Shown piece by piece: positions 8,984-16,724 of a stretch of 64,000 nucleotides of DNA (positions are counted from its first letter, which is position 1; every line of letters starts with the position of its first letter). The translations under genes were made by a program, and so were the position numbers. The DNA is from Corynebacterium renale. Its GTDB lineage: Bacteria > Actinomycetota > Actinomycetes > Mycobacteriales > Mycobacteriaceae. The notes beneath the pieces are model-generated. The model saw only the letters and a program-made list of their open reading frames with translations. It searched no databases and was not told the DNA's origin. The stretch is from positions 124,001 to 188,000 of the forward strand of contig NZ_PDJF01000001.1 in the NCBI RefSeq assembly GCF_002563965.1, given 5' to 3'.

Positions 8984-10354
8984 GTGTCTAAGGATTCGCA
9001 GAAACGTACTTTCGCGCAACTGGGTGTTGCTGTTGAAATCACTGACGCTTTGGCAGCGCATGGGATTAGCTACCCGTTTGCTATCCAGGAGCTCACTTTG
9101 CCGCTTGCTCTTGATGGGCATGACATTATTGGGCAGGCTCGTACGGGTATGGGCAAGACCTTGGGCTATGGAATCCCGCTGCTCGACCGCGTCTTCGACG
9201 CCGGTGACGTGGAAGAACTTGACGGCACGCCGCGCGGCTTAGTCATTGCGCCGACGCGCGAGCTCGCCGACCAGGTAGCCGAGGACCTTCTTGTCGCGGC
9301 GGAAAATCTGCCGGTGCGCATCACCAAGGTGTACGGCGGCACGCCGTATGAGAAACAGATAGCTAAGCTGCACAAAGGCACCGACATTGTCGTGGGCACG
9401 CCCGGGCGCATCATTGACCTGCATAATCAAGGAGAGCTGACGCTTCAGCGGGTTGCGATCGTGGTCTTAGATGAGGCCGATGAGATGCTCGATATGGGTT
9501 TCCTGCCGGACGTGCAGAAGATCCTCCGCGCCGTCAGTAATCGTGGCACCGCACGCCGCCATCAGACGATGCTGTTCTCCGCCACGATGCCGGGCCCCAT
9601 TTTGTCGCTGGCGCGTTCCATGATGCACAATCCGATCCACATCCGCGCTGAACAAGCGGACGCATCGAAGACGCACAAGTCCACCCGCCAGGTAGTGTTT
9701 TCCGTGCATCGGATGGATAAGCCGGCGGTTTTGGCAACGATTCTGCAGAGTCCAGGTCGCGGGAAAACTATTATTTTTAGCCGAACTCGTCGCAGTACTG
9801 CCGCGGTCGCTGAGGATCTGGCGCAGCGCGGATTCCACGTCGCTGCAGTGCATGGGGATATGCCGCAGTCCGCGCGCGAGCGTTCCCTGCAGGCCTTCCG
9901 CGATGGAAAGGTCTCTATCTTGGTGGCTACCGACGTCGCCGCCCGGGGCATCGACGTCGACGACGTCACGCACGTCATCAACTTCCACGTCCCCGATGAT
10001 CCGATGACGTATATCCACCGAATTGGACGCACCGGTCGCGCCGGTCACTCTGGTACGGCCGTGACGTTTGTAGATCTCGATGAGCTCCATAAATGGGCGC
10101 TTATCGACGCCGAGGTGGGCGTCGATAAGCCCAAGCCACCAACGTGGTTTTCTACCTCCCCTGAACTCCGGGAAGCGTTTGACATTGCCGATGATGTGGC
10201 GGATTCCGTGGGCCCAGCACGGCCAGTGTTCGGGCAGAAGTCGTTTGCGCGCCAGGAGCTCGATCGCACGCGTTCGCGGAGTACCGGCCGCAGTCCAGCG
10301 CGGAAAGCGCGGAGCCGCCGGTTGCGTGGCCGTCAGCAAGGTGGGCGCAAGTGA
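8984..10354 (+). CDS. rhlE: DEAD-box ATP-dependent RNA helicase (RhlE-like)
   Basis: Unwinds RNA duplexes with ATP in ribosome assembly or RNA decay. The 456-aa protein has all core motifs in order: Q-motif region (FAIQE), Walker A ARTGMGKT near 52-59, PTRELA, TPGR, DEAD (VLDEADEMLDMG), SAT, and HRIGRTGR in the second RecA-like domain. The C-terminus is a short, very basic tail rich in Arg/Ser, typical of RNA-binding extensions. The GTG start fits a leaderless mRNA. The gene ends in GTGA, overlapping the next start by 4 bases, so the two are coupled. It is the counterpart of Rv3211. Confidence 0.9.
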   Translation: MSKDSQKRTFAQLGVAVEITDALAAHGISYPFAIQELTLPLALDGHDIIGQARTGMGKTLGYGIPLLDRVFDAGDVEELDGTPRGLVIAPTRELADQVAEDLLVAAENLPVRITKVYGGTPYEKQIAKLHKGTDIVVGTPGRIIDLHNQGELTLQRVAIVVLDEADEMLDMGFLPDVQKILRAVSNRGTARRHQTMLFSATMPGPILSLARSMMHNPIHIRAEQADASKTHKSTRQVVFSVHRMDKPAVLATILQSPGRGKTIIFSRTRRSTAAVAEDLAQRGFHVAAVHGDMPQSARERSLQAFRDGKVSILVATDVAARGIDVDDVTHVINFHVPDDPMTYIHRIGRTGRAGHSGTAVTFVDLDELHKWALIDAEVGVDKPKPPTWFSTSPELREAFDIADDVADSVGPARPVFGQKSFARQELDRTRSRSTGRSPARKARSRRLRGRQQGGRK

Positions 10355-11571
10355 GCACGAAGGCAGAGGTCCTAGAAAGCCCTGCACAGCGCCACCGCAA
10401 TGTACGGCTTGCGGTGGCGCTGGGCGTGTGCGCCGTGTTGGTGCTTGCGGTTGCGTATTTCACGGCGCCGATTCGTTCTTCCTCGCTTCAGGCCCATGGC
10501 ACGCCTTCACATGCTGGGGAAACGTTTGCGGTCACGCCGGAGTCCCTTACCGAAGTGTGGCGTGCTCCAGCCCCTGAGCTCGAAGGGGTCTTTAAACCCG
10601 TGGCCATTGGTTCGGTTGCCGTCGCGTATGAAGATTCCACGTTGCGCGCTTTCGACACCACAGGCAACGTGGCCTGGGAGTACAGCCGTACGGAGCCCTT
10701 GTGCGCGTTGGGCGCCGCGTGGGGGCGCGTTGTTGCGGTGTATCGAACCGGTGTGGGCTGCGGTGATGCCGTAGCCATTAATGCAGCGGATGGCACCTAC
10801 GCGGCGACTCGTTCGGCGTTGAATGCTGCCGACGTAGCCACTGTGGTCTCGAATGATCGGGTGGGCACGGTCGCCCCGGAGCGCCTGGAATTGTGGCGTT
10901 CGGACTTAGTGCGCACGATCGAATATGGCGAGGTAGAAGCGCCGCAAGAGCCCGATATGCAACCGAATGCGCAGTGCACGATCACTTCTGCTCTCACACG
11001 CTCGGACAATCTTGCGGTCACGGGGCACTGTCCGGATGGGCAGTCGTGGCTGCGGTTTATGGATACCACCCCAGAGGATTCCCGCAAGCCGGAAATAACT
11101 CAGGAGATTAACGTTCCAGAGGGTTCTACACTCGTGGCGATTTCTGGGGATGCCGCTGCTATCTGGTCTCCCACCGAAACTGGTGGGGAACTCCTCACGT
11201 ACGGCGACGATGGCGCGCCAAAAACAATCCCCTACCGGGCACCTATGCCGGTGTCCGCTGGCTTAACCGCGTGGACTGGGGACGTGCAACACAATATGAC
11301 GTGGTTTGACGGTTCCCGGCTCTACTTTTTCCACCCAACGTATCTGGGGGTGAGCGCCGTCTCGGAGGAAGCGATAGGCAATCCGATCAACCTGGGCAGC
11401 GATGTTGTGGTGCCGGTGCGCGGTGGCCTAGCAGTGATGAATCCCGACACCGGTGAGGTTGTGCGCACGATCCCAGTGGACCGTGGCGAATATTCTGGCC
11501 CAGTGGGCTTAGCGACGACCGGCCGGATGGTCGTCGAAAAGCGTGGCAACGAACTCGTCGCGCTCGGCTAG
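10351..11571 (+). CDS. Membrane-anchored beta-propeller-like protein (Rv3212 family)
   Basis: Protein of 406 aa starting GTG within the GTGA overlap with the helicase gene. A single N-terminal transmembrane segment (LAVALGVCAVLVLAVAYF, about 19-36) is followed by an extracytoplasmic domain. Repeated strand-rich stretches with motifs such as LRAFDTTGNVAWEY and LAVMNPDTGEVVRTI resemble PQQ/WD-type beta-propeller blades. The context matches Rv3212, a conserved actinobacterial protein without a firm function to my knowledge. Coupling to a cytoplasmic RNA helicase is conserved but unexplained. It is followed by a strong hairpin shared with the convergent gene. Confidence 0.7.
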   Translation: MSTKAEVLESPAQRHRNVRLAVALGVCAVLVLAVAYFTAPIRSSSLQAHGTPSHAGETFAVTPESLTEVWRAPAPELEGVFKPVAIGSVAVAYEDSTLRAFDTTGNVAWEYSRTEPLCALGAAWGRVVAVYRTGVGCGDAVAINAADGTYAATRSALNAADVATVVSNDRVGTVAPERLELWRSDLVRTIEYGEVEAPQEPDMQPNAQCTITSALTRSDNLAVTGHCPDGQSWLRFMDTTPEDSRKPEITQEINVPEGSTLVAISGDAAAIWSPTETGGELLTYGDDGAPKTIPYRAPMPVSAGLTAWTGDVQHNMTWFDGSRLYFFHPTYLGVSAVSEEAIGNPINLGSDVVVPVRGGLAVMNPDTGEVVRTIPVDRGEYSGPVGLATTGRMVVEKRGNELVALG

Positions 11572-11586
11572 TTCACGAATGGAAAA

Positions 11587-11612
11587 CCCCGGAACGAAAA
11601 ACCGTTCCGGGG
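11587..11612 (-). terminator. Intrinsic terminator (minus-strand polarity, possibly bidirectional)
   Basis: Perfect 10-bp arms (CCCCGGAACG at 11587-11596, complement at 11603-11612) with an A-rich loop. On the minus strand the stem is followed by four Ts, so it suits the membrane-protein gene at 11641-12078; it may also stop the convergent Rv3212-like gene. Confidence 0.75.
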
Positions 11613-11640
11613 TGACCTGTTTGCACTGTTTGTGAGCGCT

Positions 11641-12078
11641 TTAGCGGCGGTAGGCGCTGGCTGCCCATTCAACAGACTGCCGGTTAAAGAGCATGACCAG
11701 GCAGATGATTGCGGAAAGCGCTGTGACGATGGCCAGCAAGACTGCCCCGCCTTGAAACATTTGAAAGGACATGGGCAGGAGCAGCATCTGCAAAATTGCT
11801 ATAGGCCCGCGACCCCAATGATGCTTTCCACGAATGAGAGTAATAGCCGCAAACGTGACGAAGCCGAAGATGATGAGCATAAATGCGGCGGTACCGGTGC
11901 CGACCCAGGCCATGTTGTTTTCGCCCTCGTTGACGATCGATTGATCCTCGTAACCGAGGAATTGGCGCACGATGAGCAGGATGGCGTAGGCGATGACAAC
12001 GAGCGATTGCACGATGGCGATGCCCGCGCCAATTTTCATGCTGGTCGGTGGAGGAGCAACGGGGTTCGAGGTGTTCAC
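11641..12078 (-). CDS. Four-helix integral membrane protein of unknown function
   Basis: Protein of 145 aa with four predicted transmembrane helices, at about residues 15-37, 60-82, 92-112 and 114-132, and a short hydrophilic N-terminus (MNTSNPVAPPP). No enzymatic motif is visible. It starts with GTG at 12076-12078; TAAACT lies 8 bases upstream at 12087-12092 on the minus strand, which suggests a leaderless transcript. It is convergent with the Rv3212-like gene and shares a terminator with it. Similar small membrane proteins are common near this locus in corynebacteria, but I do not recognise a named family. Confidence 0.65.
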   Translation of the reverse strand: MNTSNPVAPPPTSMKIGAGIAIVQSLVVIAYAILLIVRQFLGYEDQSIVNEGENNMAWVGTGTAAFMLIIFGFVTFAAITLIRGKHHWGRGPIAILQMLLLPMSFQMFQGGAVLLAIVTALSAIICLVMLFNRQSVEWAASAYRR

Positions 12079-12225
12079 GAGCGCTTAGTTTAGGCGAGCT
12101 GGGACGTTTCGGGTAGTGCTTACTGTGCTTATCGACGCCCACGTGGAAGCAATTTGACATTCATTGAAAAACATCCCCGATTTCCGCAACACGCATCCCA
12201 CGCCCCTACCAGCGCTTATGTGCAT

Positions 12226-12244
12226 TTAAGTAAGGCTACACTTA
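12226..12244. promoter_or_regulatory. DtxR-box-like sequence overlapping a -10 (TACACT)
   Basis: TTAAGTAAGGCTACACTTA matches 16 of 19 positions of the degenerate DtxR/IdeR box (TWAGGTWAGSCTWACCTWA). It contains TACACT (12237-12242), a plausible -10, so an iron-loaded repressor bound here would block transcription towards whiB1/whcE. This is sequence similarity only. Confidence 0.35.
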
Positions 12245-12384
12245 GTGACTACCGCACTGTCGGGGCCATTTTTACTCACGCCAAAACGTTAAAACCCGGT
12301 GAGTTTAGTCACATTATACCCTCTACCCCTAGACGCGGGACTGTATTCATGTCATCATTTCCAAGTAACCGAAACGTACGGGAT

Positions 12385-12401
12385 GTTAACCAAGCGTTAA
12401 C
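12385..12401. repeat. Paired GTTAAC palindromes, 11-bp period
   Basis: GTTAAC occurs at 12385-12390 and 12396-12401. Both copies are palindromic and are offset by 11 bases, so a protein could contact both from one face of the helix. Regulator unknown. Confidence 0.4.
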
Positions 12402-12585
12402 GTCACATGGATACGGCATCACGATCTTGCCATCACGTAGACCAGGTGTGTACTCGGGAATTTATACCCTGGCCACGCATTCATGTTCTTGCAGAAGTTA
12501 CGTTTCACGTCACACGTGCACACACAGCACAGCAGTGCTGTCTATCACCCATGCCTCGGCATGGATAAAAGGAGAGGATTACATC

Positions 12586-12843
12586 ATGGATTGGCGCCAC
12601 AAGGCAACCTGCCGCGAAGAGGACCCAGAGCTGTTCTTCCCAGTCGGCAACTCCGGCCCAGCCCTCGCACAGACCGCGAAGGCAAAGCTGGTATGCAACC
12701 GTTGTGAAGTTACCTCCCAGTGCCTGAAGTGGGCTCTGGAAACCGGCCAGGATGCTGGTGTATGGGGTGGCTTGAGCGAGGACGAACGTCGCGCTATCAA
12801 GCGTCTGAATAACCGCCGTCGTCGCAGCCGCGCCGCAGCGTAA
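12586..12843 (+). CDS. whcE: WhiB1/WhcE iron-sulfur transcription regulator
   Basis: WhiB-family protein of 85 aa that binds a redox- and NO-sensitive 4Fe-4S cluster and acts with the primary sigma factor. Four ligand cysteines are visible (C9, C37, C40, C46), followed by the GVWGG turn and a basic C-terminal tail rich in Arg. ATG at 12586 follows a strong ribosome site (AAAAGGAGAGG). The RHKATCREEDPELFFPVG N-terminus and the location next to bL37 and sigH-rshA match whiB1 (Rv3219) and corynebacterial whcE, described as a stress-response regulator dependent on SigH. The long upstream region suggests complex control. A weak hairpin (12853-12868) lacking a T-run follows the stop. Confidence 0.88.
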   Translation: MDWRHKATCREEDPELFFPVGNSGPALAQTAKAKLVCNRCEVTSQCLKWALETGQDAGVWGGLSEDERRAIKRLNNRRRRSRAAA

Positions 12844-12981
12844 AAACCCAGCGCTACCACCAGGTAGCACTGCACGCCAGACCTCCGGCCTGTTGATGAG
12901 ACTCGGCCTCCTTCTCCTATAACAACGCGCGGACTACACCGCCCCGCCCAAGGGCGTAGCCGCTTAAGCGTTGACATATAC

Positions 12982-13029
12982 AAACCCCTACCGAATGGTG
13001 ACGTCGCACGCGCCTCACGGTAGGGGTTT
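12982..13029. terminator. Hairpin with 12-bp arms, probable terminator
   Basis: AAACCCCTACCG at 12982-12993 pairs perfectly with 13018-13029 across a 24-base loop. TTTCTTC follows on the plus strand. It can terminate whcE transcription, although the loop is long for an intrinsic terminator. Confidence 0.55.
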
Positions 13030-13124
13030 CTTCATGGCCGCCGCGGAGACTGTTGCGTGACCTGGCCTGTTTATGTACTGCGTCGCGCAGACGGGTCTCG
13101 GCCATGCGCAGATTGCGCCGCGTG

Positions 13125-13209
13125 ATACGAAAAAGACATTCTGCCAGTTAAGGAACATTAAAGAGCCAGGTGAATTTTTCCAGATGACCGCAGAATGTCT
13201 TTTTCATAT
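13125..13209. repeat. Long inverted repeat, 20 of 21 bases matched
   Basis: The left arm starts GATACGAAAAAGACATTC (13125-13145 region) and pairs with 13189-13209. The inner 16 bp (13129-13144 with 13190-13205) are perfect, and the loop is about 45 bases. Arms of this quality suggest a small mobile-element remnant, a structured RNA, or a large hairpin terminator. Confidence 0.6.
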
Positions 13210-13520
13210 CATGTGCCAAGCGATGCCCCCTCCGAGAGCACACAGTGTAGGACTTAGGGCTGCCCTACGTCTTTGCCCCTGGGTCGGTCCTCGCAAATGG
13301 GGATTGTTAATAGCTCGCTGGGAACAATAGATACCTGTTTTAGTTTTGTTCTTCAGCGGATATTGCGGATTGGAGACACACCTTTCTTTACTTAAGCCCC
13401 ACATGCCGGGCGTGCCCGTGCCACAGTTTTCGCACAAGCGCCTGCACCCGCTACAGTGTTAGGGACGAGCTATGTCCGCATGGCAGATAACAGTTTCAAT
13501 TTGGCAAAGGAGTGATCCGC

Positions 13521-13595
13521 ATGAGCAAGCGTGGTCGTAAGCGCAAGGCACGTCGTAAGAAGAGCGCAAACCGCGGCAAGCGTCCTAACTGCTAA
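13521..13595 (+). CDS. 50S ribosomal protein bL37 (24 aa)
   Basis: Tiny, extremely basic protein: MSKRGRKRKARRKKSA at its start and GKRPNC at its end, 24 residues in all. The pattern (M-[AS]-KRGRK...GKRPN) matches bL37, a short actinobacterial large-subunit protein first seen in mycobacterial ribosome structures. An ideal ribosome site (AAAGGAG, 13506-13512) precedes the ATG, and a strong terminator follows. TACAGT at 13452-13457 is a candidate -10. Codon use (AAG/CGT-rich) is that of a highly expressed gene. It is usually missed by gene finders because of its length. Confidence 0.85.
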   Translation: MSKRGRKRKARRKKSANRGKRPNC

Positions 13596-13632
13596 GTCGT
13601 GGTCCTCTTCGGGTTGCCCCCGAAGAACGCAC

Positions 13633-13670
13633 AACGGTCATGTCCTGATTCTCAGGACATGACCGTTTTT
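13633..13670 (+). terminator. Intrinsic terminator after the bL37 gene
   Basis: Stem of 16 bp (13633-13648 with 13652-13667), three-base loop TTC, followed by TTTTT. A textbook Rho-independent terminator on the plus strand. Confidence 0.92.
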
Positions 13671-13693
13671 CCACGCCAGTGTCTGCGCAAGCG

Positions 13694-13957
13694 TTAGCTG
13701 CTGCGGTATTTAATCTGCGCAACTATGCGTGTGCGTAGCGTAGCCGATGCGTGGGATTGCCCGCAGCAAGAACGCAGTAAGGCCCGGATTTCTTCTTCGC
13801 TGGCCAGGCGCGATTGGCAATGGGGGCAGTCGGCGATTTGTGCCCGGATACTGGCACATTCTTCGGCGCCGAGCCCTCGGTCCAGGAGGCGGACGAGGAG
13901 CTCGTCTATGTCAGAGCAGCCGCCCGAGCCAGCACGAGTGTGTTCTGGGTGCGTCAT
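13694..13957 (-). CDS. rshA: RshA, zinc-associated anti-sigma factor with altered ZAS motif
   Basis: Redox-sensing anti-sigma factor that sequesters SigH; disulfide stress releases the sigma factor. The 87-aa protein aligns with RsrA/RshA: a conserved Cys at 14, the CPHC pair at 44/47, and the CCGQ segment at 64-67. The ZAS signature is H-x3-C-x2-C, but here the His position reads Gln40 (QIADCPHC, codon CAA). A His does occur inside the Cys pair (H46). ATG at 13955-13957 lies 3 bases after the sigH stop with AGGTG in the sigH end, so it is co-translated with sigH. The missing His may change metal binding or redox threshold. Confidence 0.88.
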   Translation of the reverse strand: MTHPEHTRAGSGGCSDIDELLVRLLDRGLGAEECASIRAQIADCPHCQSRLASEEEIRALLRSCCGQSHASATLRTRIVAQIKYRSS

Positions 13958-13960
13958 GTC

Positions 13961-14641
13961 TTATTTCACCTTCTGTTGTCCCGCAGTCGCCTGAGAACCG
14001 GCGGCCGCTTTTGCTTCGTCGGCGTCACTTCCCATGTCGGGGTGGTCTAAGCCGATACCTTGTTCGTGTGCTACTTCCTTTAACATCTCGCGGAGCTGTT
14101 TTCTTCCACGGTGGAGGCGGGACATGACGGTCCCGAGCGGAGTCTCCATGATCTCAGCGATTTCTTTGTACGCTAACCCTTCGACGTCGGCGTAGTACAC
14201 AACCATGCGGTAGTCTTCGCGCAGCTGGTCAAGGGCTTCGATGATCTGCTGGTTGGGCATGTTTTTTAAGGCCTCAACTTCAGCAGATTCCAGGCCTGTG
14301 GAGTCATGCGATGACGACGTGTACAGCTGATAATCCGTCATATCTTCAGCTGGCGTGAAGTATGGCTGCCGCTTCCGCTTTCGGTACACGTTGATGTACG
14401 TGTTCGTCATGATGCGGTACAGCCACGCCTTCAAATTAGTTCCCGGCTTGAACCGGTCGAAGGCTTGGAACGCCTTCATGTAGGTTTCTTGGACGAGGTC
14501 TTCGGCGTCGGCGGGGTTGCGCGTCATTTTGAGCGCGCCGCCGTAGAGCTGGTCGAGCAGCGGTAGTGCTTCTTCTTCGAAGCGTGCGCTGAGCGTGGCT
14601 TGATCTACAGCGGGTGCAGATTCGTGACCTTTTTCTGTCAC
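13961..14641 (-). CDS. sigH: RNA polymerase ECF sigma factor SigH
   Basis: Group 4 (ECF) sigma factor of 226 aa for heat and disulfide stress genes (thioredoxin, clp and whcE in C. glutamicum). Sigma region 2 is clear ([17 protein letters not shown], then [15 protein letters not shown]) and region 4 contains the helix-turn-helix [22 protein letters not shown] start at 14639-14641 with AAAGG about 12 bases upstream; TAGAAT in the 67-base upstream gap is a possible housekeeping -10. The final 30 residues form a hydrophilic tail. The gene is followed directly by rshA, the usual sigma/anti-sigma arrangement. Confidence 0.95.
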   Translation of the reverse strand: MTEKGHESAPAVDQATLSARFEEEALPLLDQLYGGALKMTRNPADAEDLVQETYMKAFQAFDRFKPGTNLKAWLYRIMTNTYINVYRKRKRQPYFTPAEDMTDYQLYTSSSHDSTGLESAEVEALKNMPNQQIIEALDQLREDYRMVVYYADVEGLAYKEIAEIMETPLGTVMSRLHRGRKQLREMLKEVAHEQGIGLDHPDMGSDADEAKAAAGSQATAGQQKVK

Positions 14642-14708
14642 GTGTATCAGCCTTACCTTTCTGGTTTCGGGCTAGTTCTGCCCTATTCTATGCGCACCAG
14701 CGCTTCCT

Positions 14709-15383
14709 TCAGCGGTCCACGCATTCCTGCGGGAGCAGGTCGGCGTCGTCATTGGCTACACTGCCCACCCTCTGATCGGCCTTCCCCCAGGTCATGGCGT
14801 CGATAAGCCCAGAACCCATAGGCTCAAGCAGGGCCGCGCGATCTGCAGCGGAACCGTAGAGCCAGGCGCGCGCTTCATCCGGGGCGAGGAAGCGGGGCAT
14901 CCGGTGGTGCAACCATTCGAGGTCACCGGCAGAAGCGGTGGTGATCGTTGTCGCTGAGGTGGTGTCCGCACCCGTGTCCCAAAGACCTGCAGCAAGCAGC
15001 GGTACGCCATCGATGCGGCGGACGAACCACGGCTGCTTATCCTTCCACTCGTAGTAGCCATCGAGCGGGATGAGCGCTGGGCGGGCCGAAAATGCGCTGC
15101 GGAACGACGGCTTCTCAGCAACCGTTTCAGCCCGCGCGTTGAACAGCGGCGGGCCTTCCATGTCCTTCTTCCAGTGCGGAAGCAGGCCCCACCGCGCGGG
15201 ATGTACCACTGCCCTGTCTTCCCCACCGGCTTGCACCACGGGCACGATCGTGGTGGGAGCAATGTTGTACCGGGCCCCGGGCATGGAGTACGGGTACTCG
15301 ACGCTTGTGTGAGGGCCTAGGTACTGCTCGAGCGTGGCGGTCATTGTCGGTTCGTCGGCAAAGAGTACGTAGCGTCCACACAT
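14709..15383 (-). CDS. SRAP-domain protein (YedK/HMCES family)
   Basis: Cytoplasmic 224-aa protein that forms a covalent thiazolidine crosslink with abasic sites in single-stranded DNA. The start is fixed by chemistry: catalytic Cys2 must follow the initiator Met, and ATG at 15381-15383 gives MCGRY. Other family features are present: the NARAET segment, [11 protein letters not shown], and the active-site region [11 protein letters not shown]. The -10 CATAAT sits 7 bases from the ATG, so the mRNA is probably leaderless. It is divergent from aroA with only 30 bases between start codons. A longer in-frame extension would bury the catalytic Cys and is rejected. Confidence 0.9.
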   Translation of the reverse strand: MCGRYVLFADEPTMTATLEQYLGPHTSVEYPYSMPGARYNIAPTTIVPVVQAGGEDRAVVHPARWGLLPHWKKDMEGPPLFNARAETVAEKPSFRSAFSARPALIPLDGYYEWKDKQPWFVRRIDGVPLLAAGLWDTGADTTSATTITTASAGDLEWLHHRMPRFLAPDEARAWLYGSAADRAALLEPMGSGLIDAMTWGKADQRVGSVANDDADLLPQECVDR

Positions 15384-15390
15384 ATGCACC

Positions 15391-15407
15391 ATTATGCCCA
15401 CTATCAT
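15391..15407. promoter_or_regulatory. Back-to-back -10 elements of divergent leaderless genes
   Basis: On the minus strand CATAAT (15391-15396) lies 7 bases from the SRAP ATG; on the plus strand TATCAT (15402-15407) lies 6 bases from the aroA GTG at 15414. The -35 region of each promoter must fall inside the opposite gene's promoter or coding start. Confidence 0.55.
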
Positions 15408-15413
15408 GGACAC

Positions 15414-16724
15414 GTGACTAAAAATAAGCAGACCTCGATGCCTGTATGGCCCGCTCCGACTGCCGCTGGCCTTATCTCTGGGACGCAGCAGATTCCGGGT
15501 TCTAAGTCCGTGACTAATAGGGCGCTGATTCTGGCTGCACTCGCCGCTGGCCCATCCACGATCGTGGGAACTTTGCGCTCCCGCGACACGGACCTCATGA
15601 TGGATGCGCTTCGCGCCCTGGGGGTAGACATCACCCCCGCTGGCGGTGCAGACGGCGCTGACGCAGCCACGTGCACCGATTTCACCATCACGCCTGGCAC
15701 GCTCCACGGTGGCGATGTGGAATGCGGCCTGGCAGGTACGGTCATGCGCTTCGTCCCCGCGGTCGCGGCTTTCGCGCACGGTACCTCACACTTCGACGGC
15801 GATCCGCAGGCCCGGGTGCGTCCAATGTCTACCATTTTGGATGCGCTGCGTGACCTCGGCGTGGAGGCTGAAGGCGACCGCCTCCCCTTCACGGTGACGG
15901 GCGGTACTACCCCACGCGGGGGGCGGGTAGATATCGACGCCTCGGGGTCCTCCCAGTTCGTGTCTGGTTTGTTGCTCGCCGGCGCACGTTTCGCGGAAGG
16001 CCTGGAGATTCACCACACCGGTGAAAGCCTCCCCAGCCAGCCACACATCGATATGACGATGGACATGCTCCGCACCGCCGGCGTGACCGTGACCCAGGAA
16101 GGAAAAACCTGGCGCGTAGAACCCGGCCCAATTGCGGGCCACACGTGGGTCATTGAACCGGATCTTTCTAACGCCACGCCGTTCCTCGCCGCCGCCGCAG
16201 TCACCGGCGGCACCGTTACAGTCCCGCATTGGCCTGCAGAAACTACACAACCTGGTGACGCAATTCGCGGAATCCTCACCGAGATGGGCTGCGAAGTCAC
16301 TATGGCGGACGGGGCCCTCACGGTCACTGGTCCTACCGGCGGGAAGCTCAAAGGTATTGACCGCGACATGGGCAATATCGGAGAACTCACCCCCACCGTT
16401 GCAGCTCTAGCAACGCTTGCCACCACCCCGTCACGGCTGACTGGCGTCGCGCACCTCCGCGGCCACGAGACAGACCGACTGGCAGCACTGACCACGGAAA
16501 TCAACGCGCTCGGCGGGCAGTGCGAGGAGCTTGCCGACGGCCTCGCGATCACACCTGCTGACCTCCACGGCGGCACGTGGCATTCGTACGCGGACCACCG
16601 CATGGCCACCGCGGGTGCAATCATCGGCCTGAAGGTCCCGAGCGTCGAGGTCGAGGACGTAGAAACAACTGCCAAGACACTCCCCGGCTTCGCCCAGATG
16701 TGGGAGGCGATGGTGCGTGGCTAG
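15414..16724 (+). CDS. aroA: 3-phosphoshikimate 1-carboxyvinyltransferase (EPSP synthase)
   Basis: Joins phosphoenolpyruvate to shikimate-3-phosphate in the aromatic amino acid (shikimate) pathway, in the cytosol. The 436-aa protein has the N-terminal [11 protein letters not shown] substrate motif, LAGTVMRF with its key Arg, and late motifs [10 protein letters not shown] and DHRMA, covering both inverse alpha/beta domains. GTG at 15414 follows TATCAT by 6 bases, suggesting a leaderless mRNA; ATG at 15438 is a less likely alternative. The end overlaps rsgA by 8 bases, so the two are coupled, as in related actinobacteria. Confidence 0.95.
   Translation: MTKNKQTSMPVWPAPTAAGLISGTQQIPGSKSVTNRALILAALAAGPSTIVGTLRSRDTDLMMDALRALGVDITPAGGADGADAATCTDFTITPGTLHGGDVECGLAGTVMRFVPAVAAFAHGTSHFDGDPQARVRPMSTILDALRDLGVEAEGDRLPFTVTGGTTPRGGRVDIDASGSSQFVSGLLLAGARFAEGLEIHHTGESLPSQPHIDMTMDMLRTAGVTVTQEGKTWRVEPGPIAGHTWVIEPDLSNATPFLAAAAVTGGTVTVPHWPAETTQPGDAIRGILTEMGCEVTMADGALTVTGPTGGKLKGIDRDMGNIGELTPTVAALATLATTPSRLTGVAHLRGHETDRLAALTTEINALGGQCEELADGLAITPADLHGGTWHSYADHRMATAGAIIGLKVPSVEVEDVETTAKTLPGFAQMWEAMVRG

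Larger units (their letters stand above)
12079..12585. other. Long regulatory intergenic region upstream of whiB1/whcE
   Basis: About 500 bases without a credible gene and visibly more A+T-rich than its surroundings. It holds a DtxR-box-like sequence with an embedded -10 (12226-12244), two GTTAAC palindromes one helical turn apart (12385-12401), one copy of the recurrent CTTATCGACG motif (12128-12137), and the whcE ribosome site (AAAAGGAGAGG, about 12568-12578). The reading frame upstream of the whcE ATG is open but not protein-like. A long leader or multi-input promoter is the simplest reading. Confidence 0.6.
12844..13520. other. Long non-coding interval between whcE and the bL37 gene
   Basis: About 680 bases with no credible gene. 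It contains a weak hairpin just after whcE, a 12-bp-arm inverted repeat at 12982-13029, a long nearly perfect inverted repeat at 13125-13209, and a possible bL37 promoter with TACACT-like TACAGT at 13452-13457. Base composition drops between about 13130 and 13400. Short open frames here (for example 13073-13330 on plus and 13204-13437 on minus) lack ribosome sites and family resemblance. An unrecognised small RNA is possible. Confidence 0.5.

Noticed and set aside
12154..12585. In-frame N-terminal extension of whcE
   Set aside because: WhiB1 orthologues start at the ATG with a strong ribosome site at 12586; the extension is not protein-like and would cover the regulatory region.
13073..13330. 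85-codon open frame between whcE and the bL37 gene
   Set aside because: Spans the long inverted repeat, has no ribosome site and no recognisable family; more likely non-coding.
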